A stretch of DNA of 47,766 nt from Saprospiraceae bacterium (GCA_013214355.1 JABSSL010000103.1:1-47766), one strand, 5' to 3'. Positions 15,882 through 24,890 are shown, counted from the stretch's first letter. Notes: a model not told the origin generated them from the letters alone. Numbers and translations are program-made.

Positions 15882-17486
15882 TCAACAGATCTTAAAGCGC
15901 CTAGCAGCAGTGGTCAATGTCTCCTCTCCACCTTCCATCATTTGCAGTCGCTGCTCAATCTCTTTAGAGGTCTTCGTGATGGACAATCCACCTAAAGCCG
16001 TACAGCGCAATTCGTGGGCTATGCTGTTTCCGACAGCATCCATGGTAGCAATTACCTCATCTAAAGGAATCAGAGCATCATACTGAGCCAAGGCCATGTT
16101 GGCACAGGATAAAGCATTAGATGCCGCCATCACATTACGCCCTAAACAAGGCGCTTCCACCCGATTGGCGATTGGATCACAGATCATTCCCAGAGCGTTT
16201 TGCAAAGCTTGTGAGGCCGCTGACAGCGCTTGAGTCAAATCCCCTCCCGCCATCTGCGCAATAGCTGCAGCTGCCATGCCCGAACCTGATCCACACTCGG
16301 CCATACAGCCGCCGACCTCCGCAGCAAAGGTGGCTCCTTCGGCTATAAACACCCCAATCAAGCCCGCACTTAGCATCGCTTTCACCACTTCATCCTCCTC
16401 CAAGCCCAAACGCTCCGCCACGCCCCATACGGCTCCGGGCAATGCCCCGCAGGAGCCCGCCGTTGGAGCTGCTACGATTACGCCCATAGAGCTCTTCACC
16501 TCCATCATGGAACTGACAAATAAGATAACTTGATTGAGTGCATCTCCTGGTACTAGGTTCCCTTTCAACATTTCCTGCTGAAATTGCGGAGACTGGCTGC
16601 CCAAAATACGATCTTCATAGGTGGTTCCTTGGATGCCTGAATCGATTGAAGCGCGCATGATACGAATGATCGTACGCATCTTTTCAAATACCTGCTCCGC
16701 TGAGAGATTACCGCGAGCCATTTCATAGGCCTGGGCCAGCTTCCAAAGTGGCCAATTCTTATCTTCATTGAAGACCAACATCTCCCCACAGGTGCGAAAA
16801 GGCACAGAAAGTCCCTGGCGAGAACGCACCGGTAAAACGGGATCAATCTCCTTCAGCTGGCTCACTGCCGGCAACTGCAAAAGTCTTGTTTTCAAGTTCG
16901 CAGATAGAAAGGCCTGGCTTTTGATCTGAATAAAAGGAATACGTCCCTGATGTACTTTAACCTCATCAAAAGAATTGGCCGCTATCTCTAGCTCCGATAA
17001 TATTTGTTCAGGCTGATTGGTATAGATGAGGGTTTCATTGTAATCCCCCATCATGTGCAGCGCATTACCATCAATCTCCACCACCTCAATCATACCGCCG
17101 CCTAAAGAGATGGCAGTCATCTCCCGCATCTCCAGCTCGTTGAAAAGCGTAAGTTTATAGGTATTGGGGTGATGGGCCTGGATATCTTCGATTTGGATCT
17201 GAATATCGAGCCCAGCCTCCTCCACTCCTTTCAGATAATGTGGTAAACGGTCATCATCGGCTTCCCATCCCAGTAATCCACCAAACAAGCCCATGTCGGA
17301 CCCTTGGCTCTTGTGGGTAGTAGCCAGCGACCCATTGGGATCGTACTGCACAATCACTTGCTGCAAAACACCCCCCATCAAGTCGCGAGCCATCCGGCCG
17401 ATGCGCAAAGCTGCGGCACAATGTGAACTGGATGGCCCTCGCATTACGGGGCCTATGACGTCATTGAAGATACTGGGAAAATTCAT
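15882..17486 (-). CDS. sdaA: L-serine ammonia-lyase (iron-sulfur L-serine dehydratase), single chain
   Basis: The 534-residue protein has both halves of the Fe-S serine dehydratase in one chain. The N-terminal beta part starts with RGPSSSHCAAALRIGRMARD. The C-terminal alpha part has AAPTAGSCGALPGAVWG, GGCMAECGSGSGMAA and ICDPIANRVEAPCLGRNV. Cysteines in these motifs fit the 4Fe-4S cluster. It converts L-serine to pyruvate and ammonia in the cytosol. GPSSSH is followed by C where many family members have T. The gene stands between a converging lipoprotein gene and the modC gene on the same strand, 78 bases away; no functional link to molybdate is obvious. Confidence 0.92.
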   Translation of the reverse strand: MNFPSIFNDVIGPVMRGPSSSHCAAALRIGRMARDLMGGVLQQVIVQYDPNGSLATTHKSQGSDMGLFGGLLGWEADDDRLPHYLKGVEEAGLDIQIQIEDIQAHHPNTYKLTLFNELEMREMTAISLGGGMIEVVEIDGNALHMMGDYNETLIYTNQPEQILSELEIAANSFDEVKVHQGRIPFIQIKSQAFLSANLKTRLLQLPAVSQLKEIDPVLPVRSRQGLSVPFRTCGEMLVFNEDKNWPLWKLAQAYEMARGNLSAEQVFEKMRTIIRIMRASIDSGIQGTTYEDRILGSQSPQFQQEMLKGNLVPGDALNQVILFVSSMMEVKSSMGVIVAAPTAGSCGALPGAVWGVAERLGLEEDEVVKAMLSAGLIGVFIAEGATFAAEVGGCMAECGSGSGMAAAAIAQMAGGDLTQALSAASQALQNALGMICDPIANRVEAPCLGRNVMAASNALSCANMALAQYDALIPLDEVIATMDAVGNSIAHELRCTALGGLSITKTSKEIEQRLQMMEGGEETLTTAARRFKIC

Positions 17487-17564
17487 GGTATATTCTTTTA
17501 GAATTCCGGAGCGAATGGGGCCTTAGACTTCATTCGCCAGTAAGCTCGCTGAAGATACGAAGCT

Positions 17565-18437
17565 CTACTTAGATTTTTTCACTCGGATTGAAGAGAAGTC
17601 CAATTCCACCTCTACTTCCTGCCCAACTGCCCAACCCCTGGCTTTTGCTTTTGCCACCCGGTGCAGTATAATTTGCTCCTGGACTAACAATTTCAGTTTT
17701 ACTTGTCCCTCTTCCTCAAACAGGGAGATGATTTTCCCAATGCAAGAAAAACTTTGACTAACGGTATCCGAGAACAACTCCTGAGGAGTGCAGGTGTTGA
17801 CTAATTGGCCCTGTTCAATTACATACACCGTATCGGACAATCGCAAGATCTCATTAGGTTCATGGCTTACCAGAATAGTGGTCAGGCCATACTTCTGATG
17901 AATCTCCAGCAAATACTCCTGTAACTTAAGTCGCATTTCCTGATCCAGTGCAGAAAGTGGTTCATCCAAAAGCAATAGCGGTGGTTTTTGTACCAGTGCC
18001 CTAGCTAAGGCTACTCGTTGTTGCTGCCCGCCAGAAAGTCGATTGGGTCTACGATTTTGTAATTCCCGTAGCTCCATCAATTCAATTAGTTCAGCGATAA
18101 TGGCATCTGGTTGATCTTTAGGTAAGGCAAAAAGCAAGTTTTCTCGCACACTCATATTTGGAAAGAGTGCATAGTCTTGGAAAAGAAAACCCAATTGGCG
18201 CTTTTGTGGGGATAGGAAGATATTCTTTTGGTAATCATACCATTGTTGCCCCTGTACTCCAATATGTCCAGCGTCAGGTCGTAAGAGACCCGCTAGCATG
18301 CGCAAGATGGAAGTTTTACCTGCTCCAGATTTACCATACAAGGTCACGAACTGTCCCTTTTCTAGCTGAATTTCAACATCTAGTTGCTGCCCTCCCTCGG
18401 CAAAGTTCAGCCTTTTTTCTAGTCTAAAGTCAATCAT
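17565..18437 (-). CDS. modC: Molybdate ABC transporter ATP-binding protein
   Basis: The 290-residue protein has Walker A GKSGAGKT (residues 35-42), the Q-loop FLFQDYALFPNMSVREN, the signature LSGGQQQRVALARAL, Walker B LLLLDEPLSALD and the switch histidine in LVSHEPNE. The last 70 residues look like a TOBE domain, as in ModC. The ATG at 18437 (MIDFRLEK) overlaps the modB stop by four bases; a longer frame into modB is rejected. It powers uptake of molybdate or a related oxyanion with the adjacent permease. Sulfate or tungstate as substrate cannot be fully excluded. No binding-protein gene lies in the window. Confidence 0.88.
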   Translation of the reverse strand: MIDFRLEKRLNFAEGGQQLDVEIQLEKGQFVTLYGKSGAGKTSILRMLAGLLRPDAGHIGVQGQQWYDYQKNIFLSPQKRQLGFLFQDYALFPNMSVRENLLFALPKDQPDAIIAELIELMELRELQNRRPNRLSGGQQQRVALARALVQKPPLLLLDEPLSALDQEMRLKLQEYLLEIHQKYGLTTILVSHEPNEILRLSDTVYVIEQGQLVNTCTPQELFSDTVSQSFSCIGKIISLFEEEGQVKLKLLVQEQIILHRVAKAKARGWAVGQEVEVELDFSSIRVKKSK

Positions 18438-19108
18438 TTCCAATAGCTTTTGACATGACCACCGTTGACTAGATAGACCAACAAGAGGATACAAAAAGTG
18501 ATAACAAACAAGATTAACGAATAGGTGTTTGCGGCAGCATAATTCAAGGACTCCACTTCATCATAGATCGTAATCGATGCTACCTTGGTCTGTCCCGGGA
18601 TATTCCCACCGATCATCAAGACCACCCCAAATTCGCCAATAGTATGGGCAAAGGACAATACGATGCCGGTGAGCAAGGAGGGACGTATGTTTGGGAGTAA
18701 AACCTTGGTCAGGGTCGTCCATCGGGATTTTCCCAAGATGTAGGCAGCTTCCTTTAAAGAAGGGGAAAGATTGGCAAAACCGGATTGAATCGGATGAACC
18801 ATAAAAGGTAGGCTATACAGCAAAGAGCCAATTACAAGCCCTTCAAAAGAAAACACCAAGCGCAGACCTAAGCTCGCGTCCAACCACTGACCAAACGCAT
18901 TATTAGGACTAAAGGCGAGGAGTAGGTAAAACCCAAGCACCGTCGGAGGGAGGACTAGCGGCATGCTAATTAGGGTCTCTATGACCGGTTTTACTCGATT
19001 TTTCACGTAGGCCAACCAGTAAGCCAATGGGATAGCTATGATAAAGAGTAAGATCGTGGTCACAAAGGCCAGTCGAAAGGTCAGACTTAAAGGTTGCCAG
19101 TCCATCAT
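18434..19108 (-). CDS. modB: Molybdate ABC transporter permease
   Basis: The 224-residue protein has five to six membrane helices and the features of ModB: PLVLPPTVLGFYLL, then SLKEAAYILGKSRWTTLTKVLLPNIRPSLLTG containing the EAA coupling loop, and HTIGEFGVVLMIGGNIPGQT. Its stop overlaps the modC start, so the pair is coupled. In most genomes modA precedes modB; here the upstream gene, 38 bases away, is a PEP-mutase/isocitrate-lyase-like enzyme instead. The periplasmic binding protein must be encoded elsewhere. Confidence 0.9.
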   Translation of the reverse strand: MMDWQPLSLTFRLAFVTTILLFIIAIPLAYWLAYVKNRVKPVIETLISMPLVLPPTVLGFYLLLAFSPNNAFGQWLDASLGLRLVFSFEGLVIGSLLYSLPFMVHPIQSGFANLSPSLKEAAYILGKSRWTTLTKVLLPNIRPSLLTGIVLSFAHTIGEFGVVLMIGGNIPGQTKVASITIYDEVESLNYAAANTYSLILFVITFCILLLVYLVNGGHVKSYWK

Positions 19109-19146
19109 ATCAATCTGTCACAAGGTCCATGCCAGTACAAAAGGCA

Positions 19147-19917
19147 TCACTTACTGAACAACTGTTCCGCCTTCTCTCGAAAGGTAGCCATGAGTTCCAG
19201 GTAGGCAAAGGGGCCGTAACTAATCCTGGAAACTCCCGCATTGGCTAAATCCTGATTTGCCGGAGCTGAGGGTAGTTTAATTATATTCACCGGTAATGCT
19301 ACACTTTGGCACAAATCAACAATCAAGTCCAAATTATCCAAGCCTGGAGCAAAAAAACCATCTGCTCCGGCCGCCGCAAAGGCTTCCGCCCTCTTCTTTG
19401 CCTCATCCATCAATCCCGCGTGCTTGCTCTTATCCTTTTCCTGCAGAAAGAGATCTGTACGGGCATTTATAAAAAGCGGAGCTTCCATCTTATTGGCGGC
19501 ACTACGAACAGTAGCAATACGAACCTTTTGGGTATCGATATCAAATACCCCTCCGACCCCAATGACTTGATCTTCAAAGTTGACACCAACAATACCTGTC
19601 TCAAGGAGACGCGATGTATTTTCCGCCAAGCGTACATTATCCGCTTTGGCGTACCCTCCTTCGAAATCAATACTGAGCGGTATACTGATACTGCTCACGA
19701 TCTGTTGGACAGTTGTCAGCAACTGATCAAATGCAATGTGCTCACCATCTGGATAGCCCTGTGACAGTGCTAAGGGCTTACTACCCGTTGCTACTGCGGT
19801 AGCCCCAGCCTCTTCAAGGGCCTTGGCACTGCCCGCATCCCAAGCATTGTATAGTAGAATGGGATTACCTGACTGGTGCAGTCCCATAAACTGTTCAAAT
19901 TTTTCCTTTGTATTCAT
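19147..19917 (-). CDS. Isocitrate lyase/phosphoenolpyruvate mutase family protein
   Basis: The 256-residue protein is a PEP-mutase/isocitrate-lyase superfamily TIM barrel. It has LYNAWDAGSAKALEEAGATA and GSKPLALSQGYPDGE near the N-terminus, SIDFEGGYA, GVNFEDQV with an acidic metal-binding position, INARTDLFL, and ADGFFAPGL toward the end. Members cleave or rearrange C-C or C-P bonds of 2-oxo/hydroxy acids, for example methylisocitrate lyase or oxaloacetate hydrolase. The clade to which this belongs is mostly uncharacterised, so no specific reaction is assigned. It is upstream of modBC on the same strand and may be cotranscribed, although no metabolic tie is visible. Confidence 0.82.
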   Translation of the reverse strand: MNTKEKFEQFMGLHQSGNPILLYNAWDAGSAKALEEAGATAVATGSKPLALSQGYPDGEHIAFDQLLTTVQQIVSSISIPLSIDFEGGYAKADNVRLAENTSRLLETGIVGVNFEDQVIGVGGVFDIDTQKVRIATVRSAANKMEAPLFINARTDLFLQEKDKSKHAGLMDEAKKRAEAFAAAGADGFFAPGLDNLDLIVDLCQSVALPVNIIKLPSAPANQDLANAGVSRISYGPFAYLELMATFREKAEQLFSK

Positions 19918-20107
19918 AATTGTTGGACTTTGATCAACAAGGTAAGGCGATATTCTAGACTAAATAACTGAAATATGGATAAAACTTTCCAGATGCAGGT
20001 CGGAGTAACATCTTAGTTAAATTATTTCCTGTGGTAGATAAATGTACAATTTGAAGCAGTACAGCTGCTTTATACGGGTCAACTTCTGGAATACTCCCAA
20101 CAAATTT

Positions 20108-20115
20108 TATCTTTA
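20108..20115 (+). promoter_or_regulatory. Weak -7-like box before the amidohydrolase gene
   Basis: TATCTTTA matches seven of eight positions of TAnnTTTG and lies 67 bp before the amidohydrolase start in the 264-bp divergent region 19918-20181. No matching -33 box was found. The rest of that region shows no other recognisable element. Confidence 0.25.
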
Positions 20116-20181
20116 AACTACTAACTTCTGTTCAGGGCCTCCCTCGCTGAAGTTTTCGAATTACCTTCAACAAAATAGACT

Positions 20182-21987
20182 ATGCCTGCCACTTTGATCC
20201 GAAATGGTCGGTTATTCGATGGAACACAAAACCCATCCAAAGTAGCCCACCTCTTGATAGAAGACGGTTTCATCCAAGCCATAAGTACAGAAGATATTCC
20301 GATTGATCCCGATACGCGTGTCATTGACGCCAGCGGTAAATGGATCACACCGGGCTTCATTGATAATCATACGCATTATGATGGTGAAGTATTGGTTGCG
20401 CCAGGCTTGGAGGAATCTGTGCGGCATGGAGTGACCACCGTAATGCTCGGAGGCTGCTCGCTTTCCTTCGTTTGTGCGGAGGTCGAAGATTGCTGTGATA
20501 TGTTCACCCGGGTGGAAGCCTTTCCTAGGGAGATTCTATTCCCCATTCTCAAGGATCAAAAGAAGTGGTCCACACCCGAGGAATGGATAGATCACATCAA
20601 CACCTTACCCGTCGGACCGAATTTGGCTTCTTTTATCGGTCACTCCGACATACGAGCTGCCGTAATGGGCATCGATCGATCTTTGGATAAGTCCGAACGC
20701 CCAAGCTCCGAAGAAATCCAACGAATGGGGGAAATTCTCGAAACTGCCCTGGACGCTGGTTTTGTAGGAATTTCGATGCAGCACAACCCCTGGGATAAAA
20801 TGGATGGCAGGCATTGGTCAAAATTGCTTCCCGCCGCTTACGCTAAAGGCCCAGAAAGAAGGGCACTCACTCGGATTGTGCGCGAACGAGGAGCACACCT
20901 ACAGGGTGTACCCAATCTCGTTAACCGGGTCGGTGCTTTCTGGTATATGACGCAAAGTGCGGCCTTCTTTTGGCGAAAGCCACTTAAAACTTCCTTGGTC
21001 GCTTTGATGGACTTGAAAGGGGATCCCTTTATTCGTCCCATCGTGAGTGCCATTTCCGCCTTTTACAATCGATTCTTAAGAGCAGATTTTCGGATGCAAG
21101 CTTTTCCAGTGCCTTTCCGGGTGTATGCGGAGGGGATGGAACTGGTGATCTTTGAAGAATTTCCAGCAGGAGAATTGGCCCGCCACCTTTCCCGAGATCT
21201 AAAAAAGCGGAATACCACCTTAATGGATCCGGAGTACCGCAAGACCTTTAAGAAGAATTACCGCAGCAAACTCACGCCCAAGGTTTGGCAAAAGGATTTC
21301 GGCGATGCTTACGTGATTGAAGCGCCTGACAAATCCTTAATCGGTAAATCCTTCTTGGAGATTGCCGAAGAAAGAGAACAACATCCAGTAGATGCTTTTT
21401 TGGATCTAGTGGTGGAAATGGATAAGGAAATTCTTTGGGAAACGACAATTGGAAACCATGACCCTTCTCGCTACAAACCTCATTACAATGATCCTAATGT
21501 AGTGATTGGCTTCGCTGATTCCGGTGCCCATATCAACAATATGGCCTTCTATAATCTGCCGATTCGGGTGCTACGATATGTACAGGCTTCCCATGAGAAA
21601 GGTGAACCGTTGATGTCTTATGAAAAAGCCATCTGGAGATTGACTAAGGAAAATGCGGATTTTTTCAATATTGATGCGGGACATTTGGCAGTGGGTAAGC
21701 GAGCTGACCTTGTAATTCTTGACCCGGAGCAATTGAGTGATAAGGTACACGGATACCACACCGCTCCTTTCCTGGAAGATTGTGATCGATTAGTGAATCG
21801 AGATGACGAAGTAGTAAAACTGGTCATGATTGGTGGAAAAATAGCCTGGGAAGATGGCCAATTCTCCGCTGCCTTTGGCCAAGAACGCTTTGGCCAATTC
21901 CTACAAGCTAACCATACCTATTCTAGCTCTACCAAAAAGAAAGTCAATGCCCATGAAAGTGCATTATCGGACGTGTCATCTATGTGA
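20182..21987 (+). CDS. Amidohydrolase, N-acyl-D-amino-acid deacylase family
   Basis: The 601-residue protein is an amidohydrolase-superfamily metalloenzyme. It starts with a composite beta-sandwich (LIRNGRLFDGTQNPSK), then PGFIDNHTHYDGE with the metal-binding D/H pair, GGCSLS where related D-aminoacylases use Cys as ligand, GHSDIR, and GFADSGAHINNM with the catalytic Asp region. The closing AVGKRADLVILDPE is typical. It is longer than classical D-aminoacylases (about 480-500), with an insertion around residues 240-390. N-acyl-D-amino acids are the usual substrates of the family, but many members have other amide or cyclic substrates. Its 3' end overlaps the molybdopterin oxidoreductase start, so both are likely used together. 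Confidence 0.82.
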   Translation: MPATLIRNGRLFDGTQNPSKVAHLLIEDGFIQAISTEDIPIDPDTRVIDASGKWITPGFIDNHTHYDGEVLVAPGLEESVRHGVTTVMLGGCSLSFVCAEVEDCCDMFTRVEAFPREILFPILKDQKKWSTPEEWIDHINTLPVGPNLASFIGHSDIRAAVMGIDRSLDKSERPSSEEIQRMGEILETALDAGFVGISMQHNPWDKMDGRHWSKLLPAAYAKGPERRALTRIVRERGAHLQGVPNLVNRVGAFWYMTQSAAFFWRKPLKTSLVALMDLKGDPFIRPIVSAISAFYNRFLRADFRMQAFPVPFRVYAEGMELVIFEEFPAGELARHLSRDLKKRNTTLMDPEYRKTFKKNYRSKLTPKVWQKDFGDAYVIEAPDKSLIGKSFLEIAEEREQHPVDAFLDLVVEMDKEILWETTIGNHDPSRYKPHYNDPNVVIGFADSGAHINNMAFYNLPIRVLRYVQASHEKGEPLMSYEKAIWRLTKENADFFNIDAGHLAVGKRADLVILDPEQLSDKVHGYHTAPFLEDCDRLVNRDDEVVKLVMIGGKIAWEDGQFSAAFGQERFGQFLQANHTYSSSTKKKVNAHESALSDVSSM

Positions 21988-24106
21988 GGCCATGTGTGGC
22001 CTCCGAATTGAAACGGAAGGAGATCGAGTAGTAAAGATTGAAGGAGATAAAGAAGATGTTTATAGCAAAGGGCATATCTGCCCGAAGGGAGTAGCCTTGC
22101 AGGATATCCACAATGACCCGGATCGACTCAAGTACCCGATGCGACGAAAAGGTGCGGAGTGGGAAAGGATTAGTTGGGCTGAGGCCTTTGATGAAGTTGA
22201 AACCAAGCTGAATGCCATTCGGGATAAATATGGCCCAGATTCCTTAGGGCTATACATGGGCAATCCTGGAGTACACAATACCGGAACGGGACTCTTCTTC
22301 TTCGATTTCGCAAAGGCCTTGGGCACAAAGAACAGGTTTGCTTCGCATTCGCTGGATCAACTCCCACAGATGTTTGTCAATGGCGAGATGTTTGGTCATC
22401 AAGCCATGTTTCCCGTGCCAGACTTGGAACGCACGAGCTATTTCCTAGCCTTGGGCGCTAACCCCTTGGTGAGTAATGGCAGCATCATGTCTACGCCCGA
22501 TATTCAGGGAAAATTAAAGCGTTTGCAGGCACGGGGAGGAAAGTTTGTGGTTATTGACCCACGGCGGACCCGTTCCGCTAAACTGGCAGACGAGCATTAC
22601 TTTATCCGCCCGGGCACAGATGTGCTATTCCTGCTAGCCTTTGTTCATGTTCTTTTTGAACTAGATTTACTTCAAGTAGACCGGGTTAGCGCTTACACGG
22701 ATGGGATTCAAACCGTTGGAGAATTATGTCAGCCCTACACACCAGCCCTAGTTGCTCCGCTGATTGGTATAGAAGCTAGCACCATTCGACAAATGGTCAA
22801 AGATTTTTGCGCAGCGGAACAAGCCATTTGTTACGGCCGCTTGGGAGTATCCGTACAGGAATATGGTAGCCTTTGCCACTGGCTGATCAATGCGATTAAT
22901 ATTCTGACCGGAAACATAGATAAGGCGGGCGGAGTGATGTTCCCCTTACCCGCCATGGACTTCGTCAAGCTACTCAAACATGAGGCCAAAGCTTTCCGCT
23001 GGAAAAGTCGGGTCCGGGGTATGCCCGAAGTCGCCTCAGACTTGCCTAGTACGGTGATGGCAGAGGAAATGCTCACCCCGGGGGAAGGCCAGATCAAAGC
23101 TATGATTACCCTGGCGGGAAATCCTGTTCTATCTGCCCCTAATAGTAGCCAGCTGGATAAGGCTTTCAGTCAGTTGGAATATCAGGTAGCGATCGATATT
23201 TATTTGAATGAGACTACTCGCCAGGCTGACATTATTTTGCCGCCGGCAACAGCCTTAGAAGTATTACACTATGATTTTGTGCTGAATATCGTAGCCCTAC
23301 GTAATGTAGCTAACTTCTCCGCTCCAGTTTTTCCCATCAATAGCGGTCAAAGATATGATTGGCAAATCATCCTAGAACTGCAAAAACGCCTAGAAAAAGG
23401 CAACTCCTTCCTGCTTGGATTGAAGCATCGCATTCTTTCCTGGCTCACCCCGGAAAGACGCATAAACCTTGGTTTACGTATTGGCCCTTACGGCTTATTC
23501 AGCAAACACAAACTGAGCCTACAAAAGCTCAAGGACAATCCGCATGGTCTGGATTTCGGCCCCTTGCAACCCGCATTACCTAAACGCCTATTCACCAAAA
23601 ACAAGCGGATCAACTTGGCATTCCCACGCATTCTAGAAGACCTAGAGCGCATCCCCATCTTAATCGAACAACTAAAAAACAGCTCTGATACATTGCTCCT
23701 CATTGGTCGGCGTGATCTTCGGTCAAATAACTCGTGGATGCACAACAGCATTCGACTCGTCAAAGGACTTAACCGCTGTACGATCCTCATGCATCCGAAA
23801 GATGCGGCTAAACGACAGCTTGTTAATGGTAGTTTTGTAGAAGTATCTTCTGCAACGGGACAAATCAAATTGACGGTAGAGTTAAGTGAGGATATCATGC
23901 CTGGCGTGGTCTCCATTCCGCATGGCTGGGGGCATAAATTAAAGGGAACCAAAATCCGAGTCGCAGAGCAGAAACCCGGCGTAAACGTCAACGAACTCAC
24001 CTCCGAACAGCTCGTCGACGCCCCTACAGGAAACGCCGTGCTAAACGGTATAGCCGTAGAAGTACGGGCGGTTCAGCAGGTAACGGCCAGTGCGAATGCG
24101 AGTTAG
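21953..24106 (+). CDS. Molybdopterin-dependent oxidoreductase with N-terminal 4Fe-4S site
   Basis: The 717-residue protein begins RTCHLCEAMCG, giving cysteines C8, C11, C15 and C43 (HICPKG) for a 4Fe-4S cluster, then the bis-MGD molybdopterin domains (GPDSLGLYMGNPGVHN, FLALGANPLVSNGS, KFVVIDPRRTRSAKLADEH, LLTP-like segments) and a C-terminal MoCo-binding barrel (FVEVSSATGQIKLT, SIPHGWGH). It is cytoplasmic: no Tat signal is seen. An ATG at 21947 is an alternative start; AAAGAAAG just upstream may be the ribosome site. The gene overlaps the preceding amidohydrolase by 35 bases. Substrate is unknown; formate, nitrate or organic N-/S-oxide chemistry are all found in this superfamily. The nearby modBC pair could supply its molybdenum. 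Confidence 0.85.
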   Translation: MKVHYRTCHLCEAMCGLRIETEGDRVVKIEGDKEDVYSKGHICPKGVALQDIHNDPDRLKYPMRRKGAEWERISWAEAFDEVETKLNAIRDKYGPDSLGLYMGNPGVHNTGTGLFFFDFAKALGTKNRFASHSLDQLPQMFVNGEMFGHQAMFPVPDLERTSYFLALGANPLVSNGSIMSTPDIQGKLKRLQARGGKFVVIDPRRTRSAKLADEHYFIRPGTDVLFLLAFVHVLFELDLLQVDRVSAYTDGIQTVGELCQPYTPALVAPLIGIEASTIRQMVKDFCAAEQAICYGRLGVSVQEYGSLCHWLINAINILTGNIDKAGGVMFPLPAMDFVKLLKHEAKAFRWKSRVRGMPEVASDLPSTVMAEEMLTPGEGQIKAMITLAGNPVLSAPNSSQLDKAFSQLEYQVAIDIYLNETTRQADIILPPATALEVLHYDFVLNIVALRNVANFSAPVFPINSGQRYDWQIILELQKRLEKGNSFLLGLKHRILSWLTPERRINLGLRIGPYGLFSKHKLSLQKLKDNPHGLDFGPLQPALPKRLFTKNKRINLAFPRILEDLERIPILIEQLKNSSDTLLLIGRRDLRSNNSWMHNSIRLVKGLNRCTILMHPKDAAKRQLVNGSFVEVSSATGQIKLTVELSEDIMPGVVSIPHGWGHKLKGTKIRVAEQKPGVNVNELTSEQLVDAPTGNAVLNGIAVEVRAVQQVTASANAS

Positions 24107-24131
24107 GTAGAGACAACCCAAATGTCTCATT

Positions 24132-24605
24132 TCATCGTTTCGGCAATAGCAAGGACAGCGCCAACGCCAAGCGAACGGGCGGCTGCGTCAGGGCATGCGC
24201 AATCTGCAGGCTAGAACTCCAGGGAACAGCTATTTCATCAAGGTTTGATGCTTTGAGATATCCTGCTGTATCCAGTTCAAAATCATCACAAGTCAAATTG
24301 TTTTCTATGGCTTGCCCTTCTTTGTGTTCGATGTCCAACCCAAAGCGTTGCTCCGAAGTTCTTTGTTCCAATACAAGATAGTCATACTTATCCTGCGCCT
24401 GCCGGACGGTTATCTTTGAAGCCCAAGAAGACAATATCTGACGGTAAATTCCCTTCGAAAATAGGTTCGCTGATTCCTTCTTCGATGAGTAAGGAATTAC
24501 TGGCAGCATCCTGCTTTGCCAAATAGATGCGACAGTTCGGATGCTTATTTAAAAGTTGGGAGCGCAGGAGAAGCGTTAGCCTACCGATGTTCTAGGTGAT
24601 CTTTT
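24132..24605 (-). pseudogene. Frameshifted relic resembling C-terminus of eCIS-locus large proteins
   Basis: Two minus-strand frames together read like the end of one larger protein. From about 24595 down to a stop at 24388 the frame gives LLNKHPNCRIYLAKQDAAS and EPIFEGNLPSDIVFLGF. From about 24395 to a stop at 24132 the next frame gives YDYLVLEQRTSEQRFGLDIE and WSSSLQIAHALTQPPVRLAL. From memory, this order (a YP-type start, a PDIxFFGF box, an EQPxEPRFGLD box, and a W-SSA-QxPVR-LLP end) matches large uncharacterised proteins of extracellular contractile injection system loci. Only the last 150 or so residues remain and a stop codon precedes them, so this looks like a relic. No other injection-system gene is in the window. 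Family assignment is tentative. Confidence 0.4.
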
Positions 24606-24695
24606 CTATTGTTTTGCTATCCCTGAAAAGAAGTGTTGTAGTAGCTTAATTAAAGTTATAATATAGTTGTGAGCTGGCTTGTGAATCTGACCCCG

Positions 24696-24738
24696 ACAAT
24701 TCTCGCATTCTTCCCTACGAATCTCGCATAGCATCATT
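24696..24738 (+). promoter_or_regulatory. Candidate AraC/HTCS binding site, 21-bp direct repeat
   Basis: TCTCGCA occurs at 24701-24707 and again at 24722-24728, a period of exactly 21 bp, with CCCTAC between them starting 12 bp into the period. The same arrangement, with TCTTGCA half-sites and identical offsets for ACA, CCCTAC and a downstream ATT, is found at 30104-30146; 28 of 43 aligned positions are identical. A 21-bp period suits two AraC-type subunits on one DNA face. The neighbouring hybrid regulator has an AraC output domain. Confidence 0.55.
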
Positions 24739-24801
24739 TCTATAGGCTTTTGGGTCATTTAAGCAGGAGCCTTTTCTCGAAAAATTCTAATTTCCCGATA
24801 G

Positions 24802-24818
24802 TTAAGTATTACTTAACA
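24802..24818. promoter_or_regulatory. 17-bp perfect palindrome
   Basis: GTTAAGTA, a central T, then TACTTAAC form a perfect inverted repeat 72 bp before the chosen start of the alpha/beta hydrolase. It could be an operator or a leader hairpin; it does not resemble the 21-bp repeat element upstream. Confidence 0.4.
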
Positions 24819-24890
24819 AAGATCCCTTTAAAAAAATTTGGCCTCTTAAATTAGATGGACCTATTTGTACCTGCCATAAATATCCAATAC

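Larger units (their letters stand above)
24606..24854. other. Regulatory intergenic region before the alpha/beta hydrolase
   Basis: No gene was recognised in this stretch. It contains a 21-bp-period direct-repeat element (24696-24738) that is mirrored near the regulator gene, and a perfect 17-bp palindrome (24802-24818). The remainder is AT-rich and shows no exact TAnnTTTG box. Confidence 0.5.

Noticed and set aside
15747-15995. 82-codon plus-strand frame near the serine dehydratase end
   Set aside because: It overlaps the dehydratase C-terminus and a hairpin, and has no signal, domain or ribosome site.
18438-18494. Extended N-terminus of ModC
   Set aside because: It overlaps the end of modB; the ATG at 18437 gives the usual ModC length and a coupled overlap.
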